DNA from: an uncultured Alphaproteobacteria bacterium
Lineage (GTDB): Bacteria > Pseudomonadota > Alphaproteobacteria > UBA6615
Assembly: GCA_943787445.1 (NCBI GenBank)
Contig: CALSML010000017.1
Span: 84,137-148,136 of the forward strand
Direction of reading: 5' to 3'
DNA: 64,000 bases
The notes under the pieces are model-generated. The model had not been told where the DNA came from, searched no databases, and saw only the letters and a list, made by a program, of their open reading frames with translations. How positions within the stretch are numbered: the first letter of the stretch is position 1; each line of letters begins with the position of its first letter. A program made the translations under genes and the position numbers. Positions 18,085 to 27,647 of the stretch are shown one piece after another.

Positions 18085-18966
18085 TCAGCTCGCCAGCGAG
18101 ACAGTCGCTTCGTCATAGCCGGTCTGGCCAATCCCATCGCCCTCGAAAATACCCCGTTCGGCAATCCACTCCTGAGATTGCTGAAACACGTCGACGGTAT
18201 AGGGTTCGAACACGATCCGCTCCCCCGGCCCCATACGACGCACGTCCACCATATCGTGGAACCGCTCAGGAAGTTCGTTCAGATAGTAATGGGTGTAGAG
18301 TTCGGGCCGCAGATCGATATCCCGCTGGGCGCGCTGCAGGGCCGCATAGAACTTACGAACATCCTCCATGTCCGGCTCACCGGTGACCATACCGGAAATC
18401 ATGAAACTCGAATCACAGATCTTCCGGAAGCCCAGCAATTCACACACATAATAGGGCGCGCTGAACAGGGATGCCGCCGGCACCTTGCGATCGACCAGGT
18501 TTTCAAGGCGCTTGAACAACAGGCCATCGCTGAACGACAGGTTGATGTCATCGGGGGACAACCATTGTTCCAGCGTCTGGATCGTCGAGTAGTGACTGCC
18601 CGACTGGTACCCGACGGAGATCGGCACACCGGCCAGGTCTTCCGGGCTCTGAATGTCGGATTCGGGCGGCACGAAAATGCCGCAGGGTGCCACCGAATAA
18701 GCATCGCGATAGAGCTTCCCGTGACCTGATGCGGCCGCAGCATTCACCGTCCAGTGACAGGCCGAACTGATATCGCAGGAGCGGCCTTTCTCGAAGGTCT
18801 GATAGGCACCAACCTTGTCCCCAAGATCGTGCTTCTTGCCATCCTCCGAAACCAGTTCCTCGCCAAACACATAGTCGAGGCCTTCATCGGCGAAATAACC
18901 CTTCTCTTCGGCAACCCATTCCTGCAACCGCATATGCGGTGCGATGACAAATTTTTCCTTGGCCAT
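18085..18966 (-). CDS. NMT1/ThiY-like substrate-binding-fold protein without signal peptide
   Basis: A 293-residue protein with the type II periplasmic-binding-protein fold used by NMT1/ThiY and SsuA/TauA proteins: QEWVAEEKGYFADEGLDY at about residues 13-30 is the typical opening, then DISSACHWTVNAA and PEDLAGVPISVGYQSGSHYS. Unlike transport-linked family members, it has no signal peptide or lipobox, and no ABC permease or ATPase lies nearby. GGAGAAG five bases before ATG 18966 decides the start over 18978. A cytoplasmic enzyme or sensor role (compare the cytosolic THI5/NMT1 and dihydroxyphthalate decarboxylase branches) is possible. The next gene upstream encodes a PPOX flavoprotein, 43 bases away. 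Confidence 0.7.
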   Translation of the reverse strand: MAKEKFVIAPHMRLQEWVAEEKGYFADEGLDYVFGEELVSEDGKKHDLGDKVGAYQTFEKGRSCDISSACHWTVNAAAASGHGKLYRDAYSVAPCGIFVPPESDIQSPEDLAGVPISVGYQSGSHYSTIQTLEQWLSPDDINLSFSDGLLFKRLENLVDRKVPAASLFSAPYYVCELLGFRKICDSSFMISGMVTGEPDMEDVRKFYAALQRAQRDIDLRPELYTHYYLNELPERFHDMVDVRRMGPGERIVFEPYTVDVFQQSQEWIAERGIFEGDGIGQTGYDEATVSLAS

Positions 18967-19009
18967 GGTCTTCTCCATTCACCGGGTTCGCTTAACCGGC
19001 GTGCCGGTC

Positions 19010-19627
19010 TCAATACAGGTTGTTCTTGTAGTCGTTGGCCAGCCGGGCGTCGGTCTCGTCGGCATCCACTCCGTACCAGTCCTGATTGATCTTGCCCAAT
19101 GTCGGGAAGTCTCCCTTCTGAACCTTGTTTTCCGGGTTCCAGAGATCCGAGCGGATCACCGCCTTGCCGCAGTGAAAATAGACATAGCGGATATCGATCA
19201 CCAGCGCCGCGCGCGGCGCCTTGCCATTGGCGTACATCTGATCGAGCAAGGCGGACTCGGTCGTCAGGCGTGCGCGACCGTTCAGGCGCATCACCTCGTT
19301 CAGGCCGGGCACCATGAACATCACCGCAACTTCCGGATTTTCCATGATGTTGTGGAAGGTGTCCGTGCGTCGATTGCCCGGCCGGTCCGGAATCGCAATG
19401 GTGGTGCGATCGATAACGTGAACAAAGCCGGGCGCATCCCCGCGGGGGCTACAGTCTGCCGGGCCATCACCTGCTGCCGATGTCGACAAAACACAGAATG
19501 GCGACAACTCCAGAAACCGGATGCAATGATCGCTGAGCTCGGGCTTTTCCTTTTCCGCCAGATGGCCTTGCGGCGACCCGTAGTGGTCAACCAGCTCCTC
19601 AACCGTCTTGATATCACCGTCCGGCAT
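19010..19627 (-). CDS. Pyridoxamine 5'-phosphate oxidase-family FMN protein
   Basis: A 205-residue split-barrel flavoprotein of the PPOX family, closest to the MSMEG_1061-type FMN-dependent subgroup. Recognisable parts are PFCVLSTSAAGDGPADCSPRGD at about residues 43-64, IAIPDRPGNRRTDTFHNIMENP at about 77-98, and the C-terminal FHCGKAVIRSDLW. The PRGD and RPGNRR motifs bind flavin phosphate in the family. GGAGGA upstream of ATG 19627 fixes the start; longer frames to 19687 are not needed. Probably reduces or oxidises a small substrate with flavin or F420-like cofactor; no specific reaction can be named. Confidence 0.82.
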   Translation of the reverse strand: MPDGDIKTVEELVDHYGSPQGHLAEKEKPELSDHCIRFLELSPFCVLSTSAAGDGPADCSPRGDAPGFVHVIDRTTIAIPDRPGNRRTDTFHNIMENPEVAVMFMVPGLNEVMRLNGRARLTTESALLDQMYANGKAPRAALVIDIRYVYFHCGKAVIRSDLWNPENKVQKGDFPTLGKINQDWYGVDADETDARLANDYKNNLY

Positions 19628-19711
19628 GCCCGTTCCTCCGTTGTTGGACCCAGCGTGTCGTGCATTCAATCCGACGTCAACATTCAAGCCGGAACCCGCT
19701 AGACTGTGCCC

Positions 19712-20581
19712 ATGACTGAAAAGATATATCTCGACTACACCCGCGACGAACTCGACGCCCAGTACACCAACGTCAAGAACGACGCGGACGCAGCCACCCA
19801 GAAGCGGCTGCAGTCACATTCCGCTGACGTGGCCGAACGGCTGGCAACCTCGCGCGACCTGTCCTATGGCGACCACCCGAGCAACCGGTTTGACCTTTAC
19901 AGGGCCGAGGGCCCGCCGGGGCCTGTCATCGTCTTCACCCATGGCGGGCAGTGGCAGCGCGGCTCCACCACCGCGTCCTGCGGCTGGGCCGAAGCCGCCC
20001 TCTCCCACGGGATATCCTTCGTCGCCGGCACCTTCCCGATGATCCCGGAGGTTCGTCTGCCCGAGATGGTCGATCACGCAACGGCGCTGGTGCGCCATGT
20101 GCGCGCGCAGGCCGATGAACTGGGCGTGGACCGGAAACGGATCTGCATCGCGGGCCATTCGTCGGGCGCCCATCTGGCCGCGGCAACCCTGGTGCGGCTG
20201 GCCAATGAAGGTGATCTGGACGGCATCGTCTGCGGCATGACCGTCAGCGGCAATTACGACATGCGCCCACTGATGCTGAGCTACCGGCAGGACTTCATGC
20301 AACTCGATGACGCAGAGACAATCGCAATGTCACCGCTGCTTACGCTGGACAAACCCATGCCGCCCATGCAGGTGGCCCATGGCGCTGCCGAAAGCGACGA
20401 GTTCAAACGCCAGGCCAGCACCTGGCACGCCGCGCTGGCCGAACAAGGGGAGACAAAGCTCGTCGCGGTCCCCCAGGCCAATCATTTCGATGTGTTTCTC
20501 GGACTGGAAGACCCCGCCGCACCGCTCTGGGATTTTCTCACCGGGCATCTGGGCACCTCGACGGCGCACGCCGCCGAATAG
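19712..20581 (+). CDS. Alpha/beta hydrolase (BD-FAE / kynurenine-formamidase-like)
   Basis: A 289-residue esterase of the HGGxW group. The oxyanion motif HGGQWQRG is at about residues 78-85, the nucleophile Ser in AGHSSGAHL at about 148-156, and the catalytic His in ANHFDVF near residue 254. These match kynurenine formamidase-like and bacterial feruloyl-esterase-like hydrolases. ATG 19712 is used; GTG 19706 would add two residues. The ribosome site is weak. It lies divergent to the PPOX gene with 84 bases between starts and is convergent with the CoA-transferase at 20589. A formamide or ester substrate is likely; kynurenine itself is unproven. Confidence 0.82.
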   Translation: MTEKIYLDYTRDELDAQYTNVKNDADAATQKRLQSHSADVAERLATSRDLSYGDHPSNRFDLYRAEGPPGPVIVFTHGGQWQRGSTTASCGWAEAALSHGISFVAGTFPMIPEVRLPEMVDHATALVRHVRAQADELGVDRKRICIAGHSSGAHLAAATLVRLANEGDLDGIVCGMTVSGNYDMRPLMLSYRQDFMQLDDAETIAMSPLLTLDKPMPPMQVAHGAAESDEFKRQASTWHAALAEQGETKLVAVPQANHFDVFLGLEDPAAPLWDFLTGHLGTSTAHAAE

Positions 20582-20588
20582 GCGCACC

Positions 20589-21821
20589 TTATTCTGCAGC
20601 TTTTGCCGTCACCTCCGGCTCAATGATCGCGCCAGAGCCGATCAGCCCGTCGATTTCATCAGCGGCGAAGCCGAACTCTGCCAGCACCTCACGCGAGTGC
20701 TCACCCATCAGCGGCGCACCGCGGCGAATGGTTGTGGGATCAGCCGAATACTTGACCGGATGGGCTATCACGCTGTGTTCGCCACCGGTGGCGGCCGGAA
20801 CCTTGGCGATCATGCCCCTGGCGATGGTGTGCGGGTCTTCCGACATTTCCTTGACGTCATAGACCGGGCCAGCCGGCACGCCCTTGGCCTCGAGCCGTTC
20901 GAGCCACTCGCCCGTGGTCCGGTGCGAGAGAATCTCGGTCAGGGTTTCCACGAGCGCATCCAGATTGGTCATGCGGGAATTGCTCGTCTCGAACCGGGGA
21001 TCTTCCGCCAGTTCGGGGGAATCGATCGCCTCGACAAATTTCAGCCAGGTGCTCTGATTGGCCGCGCCCACCACCAGTGAGGTGTCTTTCGTCGGAAAGG
21101 CCTGATAGGGCGCAGACAGGGGATGAGCCGAACCCATGGGCTGAGAAATCTCGCCGCTCGCGTGATAGATCGCCGTTTGCCAGAAGGTGTGCATGATCCC
21201 CGCCTCATAGAGCGAGGAATCCACATACTGGCCTTCGCCGGTCTCATAACGGCTGACCACCGCACCCAGAATGCCGGTGGCAGAGAGGATGCCTGCCGTG
21301 ATGTCGGTGATCGGAGCGCCGACCTTGATCGGCGGGCGGCCCGGCGCTTCGCCGGTGATGCTCATGATCCCGGACATGCCCTGGGTGATCAGATCAAACC
21401 CGCCGCGCTCGGCATAGGGTCCCGTGCGCCCAAACCCGGACACCGAGCAGTAGATCAACCGCGGATTGACTGCATGCATCTCTTCCCAGCCAATGCCGAA
21501 ATGCTCCATCGCGCCCTTGCGATAGTTCTCGATGAAGACATCGGCTTGGGCGATGACCCGGTGCAGGGCGGCGCGCCCTTCTGCGGATTTGGTGTTCACG
21601 GCCAGGCCGCGCTTGTTGCGGTTCATCATGGCAAAGGCTGCGGAATCTCCCTGCTCGCCCTCACCGAACCGCCGGGTGTCATCTCCCGCAGGTGCGCGCT
21701 CCACCTTGATCACGTCTGCCCCCATATCCGCGAGCATCTGGCCGCAGGTGGGCGCCGCCATGATGTGGCTCATTTCGATAACCTTCAGGCCATGCAGCAG
21801 GCCGGCATTTTTCGTCGTCAT
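20589..21821 (-). CDS. CaiB/BaiF family III CoA-transferase
   Basis: Second family III CoA-transferase of the window, 410 residues. The N-terminal LHGLKVIEMSHIMAAPTCGQ, RNKRGLAVNTK at about 68-78, the SGFGRTGPYAERGGFD loop, and the catalytic Asp173 in GAPITDITAG are all present. It lies two bases downstream of an enoyl-CoA hydratase gene on the same strand, so the pair probably activates a carboxylic acid as CoA ester and then hydrates or isomerises it, as in carnitine-type (Cai) pathways; the acid is not identifiable. The C-terminal EPEVTAKAAE tail is short and unremarkable. Confidence 0.88.
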   Translation of the reverse strand: MTTKNAGLLHGLKVIEMSHIMAAPTCGQMLADMGADVIKVERAPAGDDTRRFGEGEQGDSAAFAMMNRNKRGLAVNTKSAEGRAALHRVIAQADVFIENYRKGAMEHFGIGWEEMHAVNPRLIYCSVSGFGRTGPYAERGGFDLITQGMSGIMSITGEAPGRPPIKVGAPITDITAGILSATGILGAVVSRYETGEGQYVDSSLYEAGIMHTFWQTAIYHASGEISQPMGSAHPLSAPYQAFPTKDTSLVVGAANQSTWLKFVEAIDSPELAEDPRFETSNSRMTNLDALVETLTEILSHRTTGEWLERLEAKGVPAGPVYDVKEMSEDPHTIARGMIAKVPAATGGEHSVIAHPVKYSADPTTIRRGAPLMGEHSREVLAEFGFAADEIDGLIGSGAIIEPEVTAKAAE

Positions 21822-21823
21822 AA

Positions 21824-22627
21824 TCAGCGTCCCTCGAACTCGGGTTTCTCCTTGGCCAGAAAGGCCCGGAACCCGGTGTTGAAATCATCAGTGTCGAAAC
21901 AGGCAAAACCCTCTGCCTGTTCGGCCTCACTCAGCGGAGGTCCGCCAGCAAGCACCCGGTCGACAAACTTCTTGTGCCAGCGATTGACCAGTGGCGCACC
22001 ATCGGCAATCCGGCGCGCTGTCTTGTAGGCTTCCTCCTCAACCGCGTCATCGGCTACGACGCGGTTCACCAGACCCTTGTCCTTGGCTTCGGCGGCACCA
22101 AAAACGCGCGCCTCATAAAGAATTTCAAGTGCCACCGAACGCCCGACCAGTCCGACCAGCGCCTCCACCTCCGGATAGGCCATCACCAGCCCGAGCCGGT
22201 TGATGGGCACCCCGAAGCGCGATCCCTCTCCACAGATACGAAGATCACACATCAGAGCGATCTCCATCGCACCGCCCACGCACAACCCCTTGATCAGGGC
22301 GATCACCGGATGGGGGCAGTCGCGGATGGCGTGCATGGCGTTGTGCATCAGGGCGCCATATGCGGCGGCCTGATTGGAATTGGCGCGTTCGGTCTCGAAC
22401 TCCGAGATATCCGCACCGGGGCCCATTGCCTTGTCGCCAGCCCCGCGCAGCACCACGCAACGGACCGAGTCATCAGCGCCGAGTTCGTGCATCACCTCGC
22501 CGACGCGCCGCCACATGGCCTTGTTGAGTGCATTCAGTTTCTCGGGCCGGTTCAGCACGACCGTGGCGATATCGCCGTCACGCTGGACCAGAACCACATC
22601 ACCATCACCGGCTGCGTTTTCACTCAT
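21824..22627 (-). CDS. Enoyl-CoA hydratase/isomerase family protein
   Basis: A 267-residue crotonase-fold enzyme. Family marks include NRPEKLNALNKAMW at about residues 26-39, the first oxyanion-hole segment GPGADISEF at about 69-77, and the second oxyanion segment KGLCVGGAMEIALMCDLRI at about 113-131. The usual catalytic acid position in NRLGLVMAYPE is compatible with hydratase activity but not diagnostic. GGGGAT upstream favours ATG 22627 over 22633. It is coupled to the CoA-transferase and divergent from the polysaccharide-deacetylase gene at 22757. Confidence 0.87.
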   Translation of the reverse strand: MSENAAGDGDVVLVQRDGDIATVVLNRPEKLNALNKAMWRRVGEVMHELGADDSVRCVVLRGAGDKAMGPGADISEFETERANSNQAAAYGALMHNAMHAIRDCPHPVIALIKGLCVGGAMEIALMCDLRICGEGSRFGVPINRLGLVMAYPEVEALVGLVGRSVALEILYEARVFGAAEAKDKGLVNRVVADDAVEEEAYKTARRIADGAPLVNRWHKKFVDRVLAGGPPLSEAEQAEGFACFDTDDFNTGFRAFLAKEKPEFEGR

Positions 22628-22756
22628 AAACATCCCCAGAATTCGTCCGGCCGGGCCACCCCGTGCCTTTTGTCAGTCTTCGCACAACAGTATAGTGCGA
22701 CCAACAAAATAACGTACGCCCACAGAAAACAACCGGGCGGCAAGGGGAGAGAGACC

Positions 22757-23686
22757 ATGAAAGGCATGATGCCGGGCGACCGCCTGCCATTTTCTGCAAT
22801 CACCGACCGCAAGCCGCTCGTCCTGCCGGACGGGGCCAAGCTCGTGCTCTGGCCCATTCTCGCGCTGGAGGTCTGGGACATTGCCCGCGCCATGGCCCGT
22901 ATGGTGATCCCGCCGCCCCAGGGCGTTCCAATGATCCCCGATCACCCGAACTGGAGCTGGCACGAATACGGCATGCGAGTCGGATTCTGGCGGATCAAGT
23001 CCATGCTCGAAGATCTGGGCGTGCGCCCCACGGTCACCCTCAACGCCCGCACCATCGAGGACTATCCCCGCACCGCCGAAGCCGTGCTCGATGCAGGCTG
23101 GGAATTCAACGCCCATTCCTACGAGCAGATGCCCATGCACAAGCTCAAGGATGAGCGCGCCGTCATCGACAAATCCCTCAAGATCATCGGCGATTTCTGC
23201 GGCAAGACCCCGCGCGGCTGGTTCGGCCCGGGCCTGACCCAGACCTATCAGACTATTGATCATCTGGCCGATGCCGGGGTCGAATATATCGGCGACTGGG
23301 TGCTCGACGATCAGCCGGTGCGCCTGAAAACCGAAGGCGGCAAGCCGATGGTGGCCTTGCCCTACAATTACGAGCTGCATGACATCGTGATGATGGCGAT
23401 CCAGCATCAGCCTTCCGAGGTCTTCAAGAACCGGTCCATCGACTATTTCGAGACGGTCTATGCCGAGAGCCATGAGCACACCCGGATCATGGCTGTGGCC
23501 ATGCATCCCTATCTGTCAGGCTCACCCCACCGGATCAAATATGTGCGTGAGACCTTCGAGCATATCCTCTCCCATCCCGGGGTTGTGTGCTGGGACGGCG
23601 AGCAGATTCTCGACTGGTTCAACAAGGAACGTCCCGCGCCGAAATCTGCGAAAGCGAAAAAGGCTGGCAGCCGAAAAAAGAAGTAA
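22757..23686 (+). CDS. Polysaccharide deacetylase family protein (PuuE-like)
   Basis: A 309-residue NodB-homology-domain protein, most like the PuuE/allantoinase-type bacterial deacetylases rather than secreted chitin deacetylases: it has no signal peptide and starts directly in the domain. WHEYGMRVGFWRI at about residues 72-84, NARTIEDYP at about 95-103, EFNAHSYEQMPMHK at about 115-128 (metal His) and GWFGPGLTQTYQT at about 153-165 are family signatures. The C terminus is a Lys-rich tail (KSAKAKKAGSRKKK). GGGGAGAGAG precedes ATG 22757. It heads a plus-strand run with an amidase, glycerol kinase and a serine hydrolase. Likely cleaves a C-N bond of a cyclic amide or acetamide (inference). Confidence 0.82.
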   Translation: MKGMMPGDRLPFSAITDRKPLVLPDGAKLVLWPILALEVWDIARAMARMVIPPPQGVPMIPDHPNWSWHEYGMRVGFWRIKSMLEDLGVRPTVTLNARTIEDYPRTAEAVLDAGWEFNAHSYEQMPMHKLKDERAVIDKSLKIIGDFCGKTPRGWFGPGLTQTYQTIDHLADAGVEYIGDWVLDDQPVRLKTEGGKPMVALPYNYELHDIVMMAIQHQPSEVFKNRSIDYFETVYAESHEHTRIMAVAMHPYLSGSPHRIKYVRETFEHILSHPGVVCWDGEQILDWFNKERPAPKSAKAKKAGSRKKK

Positions 23687-23729
23687 CCCCGATCCGATCC
23701 AACCGCGGCCCTTGGGCCGGGAGATGACC

Positions 23730-24935
23730 ATGACCGATCCGAACATCCCCGCCGACCCGGTTGGCGCTCTGGTGCCGCACACCATCACCGCCCCCCTCAA
23801 GGGTGCGGCAACCGGCCCGCTGGCTGGCAAAACCTTTGTGGTGAAGGACCAGTACCATATCGCCGGACGGAAGATTTCCAATGGCAGCCCGGACTATCTC
23901 GCCCAGGCAGAGGTCAACGACACCACATCCCCCACGGTGCAGAAGCTTCTCGATGCCGGAGCCGATATCGTCGGCATCGCCGTCTGTGACGAGTTCTATT
24001 ACAGCCTCACCGGTGCCAATGCCCATTACGGCACACCGGTGAATGCCCGCGCGCCCGGGCGCATGCCGGGCGGGTCATCATCAGGTTCCGCCGCGGCCAT
24101 GGCGGCAGAGATGTGTGATTTTGCGCTTGGCTCCGACACCGGTGGATCGGTGCGCATCCCCGCATCCTTCTGTGGTCTCTACGGCATTCGCCCGAGTCAT
24201 GGCCGGGTCGATCTGTCCAACGCCCATGGCATGGCGGCCTCCTTCGACACCGCCGGCTGGTTCGCCAATGACGCAACACTGTTCCGCGAGATCGGCCCGA
24301 TCCTGCTCGACGAGGCTTCTATGCACGGCACTCCGGAGAGGATGCTGGTCGTTGCGGATGCCTTCGAACGCACCGACCCCATGGTCGGCGATGCTCTCAG
24401 CACGGTGATCGGCGCCGCGGCCGGTGTCCTGCCCGAAGCCGAACCTGTGCAGATCGCCGGCGATGACACGCTCGAAATCTGGTGGGACGCCTTCCGCGTT
24501 CTGCAGGCCGGTCAGGTTGCGCAATCCAATCTGCCCTGGGTGCGCGAGCACAATCCCGATCTGGGTCCGGGCATTCGCGAACGCTTTGCCATGGCTGCCG
24601 CGATCACCCCCGAAGAAACTGCCGCCGCCACCAAGGTGCGCGAACGGGTGCTCGCCCGGGTGCTCTCTCTGGCGACACCGGGCACCATCCTGTGCCTGCC
24701 AACTGCACCTGTGATCGCGCCAAAAACCGACGCCTCGGCCGAAGATCTGGAATTTTTCCGGGCCAACACCATGGCCCTGACCTGCATTGCCGGTCACACC
24801 GGCCTGCCGCAGATCAGCATTCCCGCCGCTGAGGTCGAGGGATGCCCGGCTGGACTGTCCTTCATCGGCTGGCCCGGGGGCGACGAAGCCTTGCTCGATC
24901 TCGCCGTGGCCATGCAGCCCTTCTGCACGCGCTAG
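23730..24935 (+). CDS. Amidase, AMI1-like
   Basis: Amidase-signature hydrolase of 401 residues. The Ser-cisSer-Lys triad is Lys39 (FVVKD), Ser116 (PGGSSSG) and Ser140 (DTGGSVRIP); spacings of 77 and 24 residues equal those in plant AMI1, the indole-3-acetamide hydrolase, which it also matches in length. GGGAG precedes ATG 23730 (ATG 23724 possible). It follows the polysaccharide-deacetylase gene by 43 bases and precedes glycerol kinase by six, so it is likely co-transcribed. Together with the deacetylase it suggests stepwise hydrolysis of an amide. Two further paralogues lie at 58.3 and 59.5 kb. Confidence 0.88.
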   Translation: MTDPNIPADPVGALVPHTITAPLKGAATGPLAGKTFVVKDQYHIAGRKISNGSPDYLAQAEVNDTTSPTVQKLLDAGADIVGIAVCDEFYYSLTGANAHYGTPVNARAPGRMPGGSSSGSAAAMAAEMCDFALGSDTGGSVRIPASFCGLYGIRPSHGRVDLSNAHGMAASFDTAGWFANDATLFREIGPILLDEASMHGTPERMLVVADAFERTDPMVGDALSTVIGAAAGVLPEAEPVQIAGDDTLEIWWDAFRVLQAGQVAQSNLPWVREHNPDLGPGIRERFAMAAAITPEETAAATKVRERVLARVLSLATPGTILCLPTAPVIAPKTDASAEDLEFFRANTMALTCIAGHTGLPQISIPAAEVEGCPAGLSFIGWPGGDEALLDLAVAMQPFCTR

Positions 24936-24941
24936 CCCCAA

Positions 24942-26426
24942 GTGGCTGGGCCACGCCACATCCTGGCAATCGATCAGGGCACGACCAGCACCCGTGCGAT
25001 TCTCTTCGATGAGTCCGGCCATCCCGTCCACACATCTCAGCGGGAACTACGGCAGATCTTTCCCCGGCCCGGCTGGGTGGAACACGATCCCGAAGAGATC
25101 TGGTCCGCGACGGTAGCGGTCTGTCGCGAAGTCCTGAAATCAGGCCACGATGTCGCCGCGCTCGGCCTCACCAACCAGCGCGAAACCACACTGCTGTGGG
25201 ATCGCGACACGGGTCTGCCCCTGCACAACGCGATCGTCTGGCAGGATCGTCGCACCGCACAGGCCTGCCGCGACATTGCCGAAGCCGGCCACACGGACAT
25301 CATCAACGCGCAAACCGGACTGCGGCCCGACGCCTATTTCTCAGCTTCCAAACTCGCCTGGCTGCTCGACCATGTGGACGGCGCCCGCGCCCGGGCTGAA
25401 ACCGGCGAACTGGCCTTCGGCACGGTCGACAGTTTCCTGCTCTGGCGCCTGACCGGCGGCGACCTCCATGCCACCGATGCAACCAATGCCAGCCGCACCA
25501 TGCTGTTCGACATTCACAAACAGGCATGGAGCCCGGAGATGCTGGATTTGTGGGACATCCCCCGCGCCGTCCTGCCCGAAGTGCGCGACAGCGCCGGTGA
25601 TTTCGGCACCACGCAAGCCGACACGATTGGTGCCGCCCTGCCCATTCGCGGCATCGCCGGTGACCAACAGGCCGCCACGGTGGGGCAAGCCTGTTTCGCG
25701 CCGGGCATGATCAAAAGCACATTCGGGACCGGCTGCTTTGTTCTGATGAACACGGGCGCGAACCCGGTCACTTCGAACCATCAGCTTCTCACCACCATCG
25801 CCTATCGCCTGAAGGGCCAAACCACCTACGCCCTGGAAGGATCGGTCTTCGTTGCCGGTGCCGCCATTCAGTGGTTGCGGGACCGCTTGCAGGTGATCGG
25901 ATCTGCCCCGGAAACCGAGCAGCTGGCCCGCTCACTCGGCGCCAACAACGGGGTCTATATGGTCCCCGCCTTTGCCGGACTGGGTGCTCCACATTGGGAC
26001 CCGGATGCGCGCGGTGCGATTCTGGGACTGACACGGGATTCAGGCATTGCCGAGATCGCCCGCGCCAGCCTCGAAGCCGTCGCCTATCAGACCCATGATC
26101 TGCTCAACGCCATGTCGGCCGATCTGGGCACCGACCCGGGCACCATCCGGGTCGATGGTGGCATGGCCGAAAATGACTGGCTGATGCAATTTCTTGCCGA
26201 CATTCTCGACATCACCATCGAACGACCTCAGGTGACCGAAACCACCTCATTGGGCGCCGCCATGCTCGCCGGGCTCGGAGCCGGTCTGTATGACAGCCTC
26301 GAAGGGATTTCAGTCCAATGGCATCTTGATCGGAACTTCAACCCCGAGATCACGGCCACGGAACGGGACAATCTGCTTTCCGGCTGGCAGGATGCCGTGG
26401 CTCGAACATTATCCGGGTCGTGCTAG
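24942..26426 (+). CDS. glpK: Glycerol kinase
   Basis: ATP-dependent phosphorylation of glycerol to sn-glycerol 3-phosphate; 494 residues, the normal length. The opening [17 protein letters not shown] carries the phosphate-binding loop, [14 protein letters not shown] and IVWQDRRTA the glycerol-binding Arg-Glu and Trp, [11 protein letters not shown] and the C-terminal [18 protein letters not shown] the ATP site. Start is GTG 24942, six bases after the amidase stop; no strong ribosome site is visible, which suggests translational coupling. Unusually it is not next to glpD, glpF or glpR but in a group with amidase, deacetylase and serine hydrolase genes. Confidence 0.95.
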   Translation: MAGPRHILAIDQGTTSTRAILFDESGHPVHTSQRELRQIFPRPGWVEHDPEEIWSATVAVCREVLKSGHDVAALGLTNQRETTLLWDRDTGLPLHNAIVWQDRRTAQACRDIAEAGHTDIINAQTGLRPDAYFSASKLAWLLDHVDGARARAETGELAFGTVDSFLLWRLTGGDLHATDATNASRTMLFDIHKQAWSPEMLDLWDIPRAVLPEVRDSAGDFGTTQADTIGAALPIRGIAGDQQAATVGQACFAPGMIKSTFGTGCFVLMNTGANPVTSNHQLLTTIAYRLKGQTTYALEGSVFVAGAAIQWLRDRLQVIGSAPETEQLARSLGANNGVYMVPAFAGLGAPHWDPDARGAILGLTRDSGIAEIARASLEAVAYQTHDLLNAMSADLGTDPGTIRVDGGMAENDWLMQFLADILDITIERPQVTETTSLGAAMLAGLGAGLYDSLEGISVQWHLDRNFNPEITATERDNLLSGWQDAVARTLSGSC

Positions 26427-26488
26427 CAGCATTTGCGTTCAACACGCCCGCAACCGATACTTTTGCATCACATCTTCAGAGGACCGGC

Positions 26489-27640
26489 ATGAGCGCAGAA
26501 ATCCAGGGCAGCTGCGAAGCCCAATTCACCCCGGTGCAGGACGCGCTCGCGCGGAACTTTGCCGAGCATGACGAGATCGGCTGCGCGGTTACCGTGTATC
26601 ACGACGGCAAGAAGGTCGTTGACCTCTGGGGCGGCCACATGGACACCCAGCGTACCAAACCATGGCGCGAAGACACGCTGTGCATCATGTACTCCATCGC
26701 CAAGAGCATGTGCGCCACCTCCGTGCACATTCTGGCAGACCGGGGTCTGGTCGATCTGGACGCGCCGGTGGCCGACTACTGGCCGGAATTCGCCCAGGCC
26801 GGCAAGGAGAACGTGAAGGTTCGTCACGTCATTTCCCACTATTGCGGTGTGTGCTTTGCCGATGCCGGCAAACCGGGCGATATCTATGACTACGACCGCA
26901 TGATCGGGCTGATCGAGCAACAGGCACCCGCCTGGCCCGCGGGCACCAAGGGCGCCTACAACACGGTGAATATCGGTTATCTCGCCGGTGAAATCGTCCG
27001 CCGGGTCACCGGCACCCCCATTGCGCAGTTCGTAGAGGAAAACATTTGTGCACCGCTGGGCGTGGATTATCAGATCGGCGTGCGCGAAAGCGATCTTGGC
27101 CGGATCGCCGATCTGACCCCCAATGCCAAGGGCAATACAATGATGAAACTGGGCGTCAGCAGCGAAGAAAGCCCGTTGTCACGGGCCTGGAAACCCCTGC
27201 CCCAGCCTTTCGGAACAGACACCCAGAACAGTCGCGAGTTTCGGCTTGCCGGCATTCCGTCCTTTGGCGGCTTTGGCGAAGCGCGCGCCATGGCGCGCAT
27301 CTACGCCATGCTTGGAAATGGCGGGGAACTGGATGGTGTCCGGATTCTCTCACCTGAAGCCGTGGCGCGCGCGACCACACTGCAATGGGAAGATGATGTG
27401 GATGGCATGACAGGACGCCCGATGCGGTATGCCATGGGCTATGCCAAGAGCACGCCGGTCCACGCCTATATGGGTCCCAACCCCAACGCCTTCGGCCATC
27501 TGGGATCAGGTGGTGCGCGCGCACTGGCCGACCCGGCACGCAATCTCGCGGCCTGCTTTGTCTCGAACTATCAGAGCGAAGGCATGGGCGTGGGCGTGCG
27601 AACCGAAGCCGTGATCGAAGCGATCTTCGCCAGCCTCTAG
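26489..27640 (+). CDS. Serine hydrolase of the beta-lactamase/EstB family
   Basis: A 383-residue class C beta-lactamase-fold esterase. The nucleophile motif SIAK is at residues 69-72, the second catalytic motif Y-N in GAYNTVNIGY at about 158, and the third motif appears as HLGSGG near residue 338. Lack of a signal peptide and the HLGSGG form favour an EstB-like cytoplasmic esterase over a real beta-lactamase. AGAGGA upstream of ATG 26489 decides the start. It is the last gene of the plus-strand run after glpK (62-base gap) and converges on the ketopantoate-reductase-like gene. Confidence 0.85.
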   Translation: MSAEIQGSCEAQFTPVQDALARNFAEHDEIGCAVTVYHDGKKVVDLWGGHMDTQRTKPWREDTLCIMYSIAKSMCATSVHILADRGLVDLDAPVADYWPEFAQAGKENVKVRHVISHYCGVCFADAGKPGDIYDYDRMIGLIEQQAPAWPAGTKGAYNTVNIGYLAGEIVRRVTGTPIAQFVEENICAPLGVDYQIGVRESDLGRIADLTPNAKGNTMMKLGVSSEESPLSRAWKPLPQPFGTDTQNSREFRLAGIPSFGGFGEARAMARIYAMLGNGGELDGVRILSPEAVARATTLQWEDDVDGMTGRPMRYAMGYAKSTPVHAYMGPNPNAFGHLGSGGARALADPARNLAACFVSNYQSEGMGVGVRTEAVIEAIFASL

Positions 27641-27647
27641 GCGAAGC

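Noticed and set aside
22673-23506. 277-codon minus-strand open frame
   Set aside because: Antisense to the polysaccharide-deacetylase gene, which has clear family motifs.
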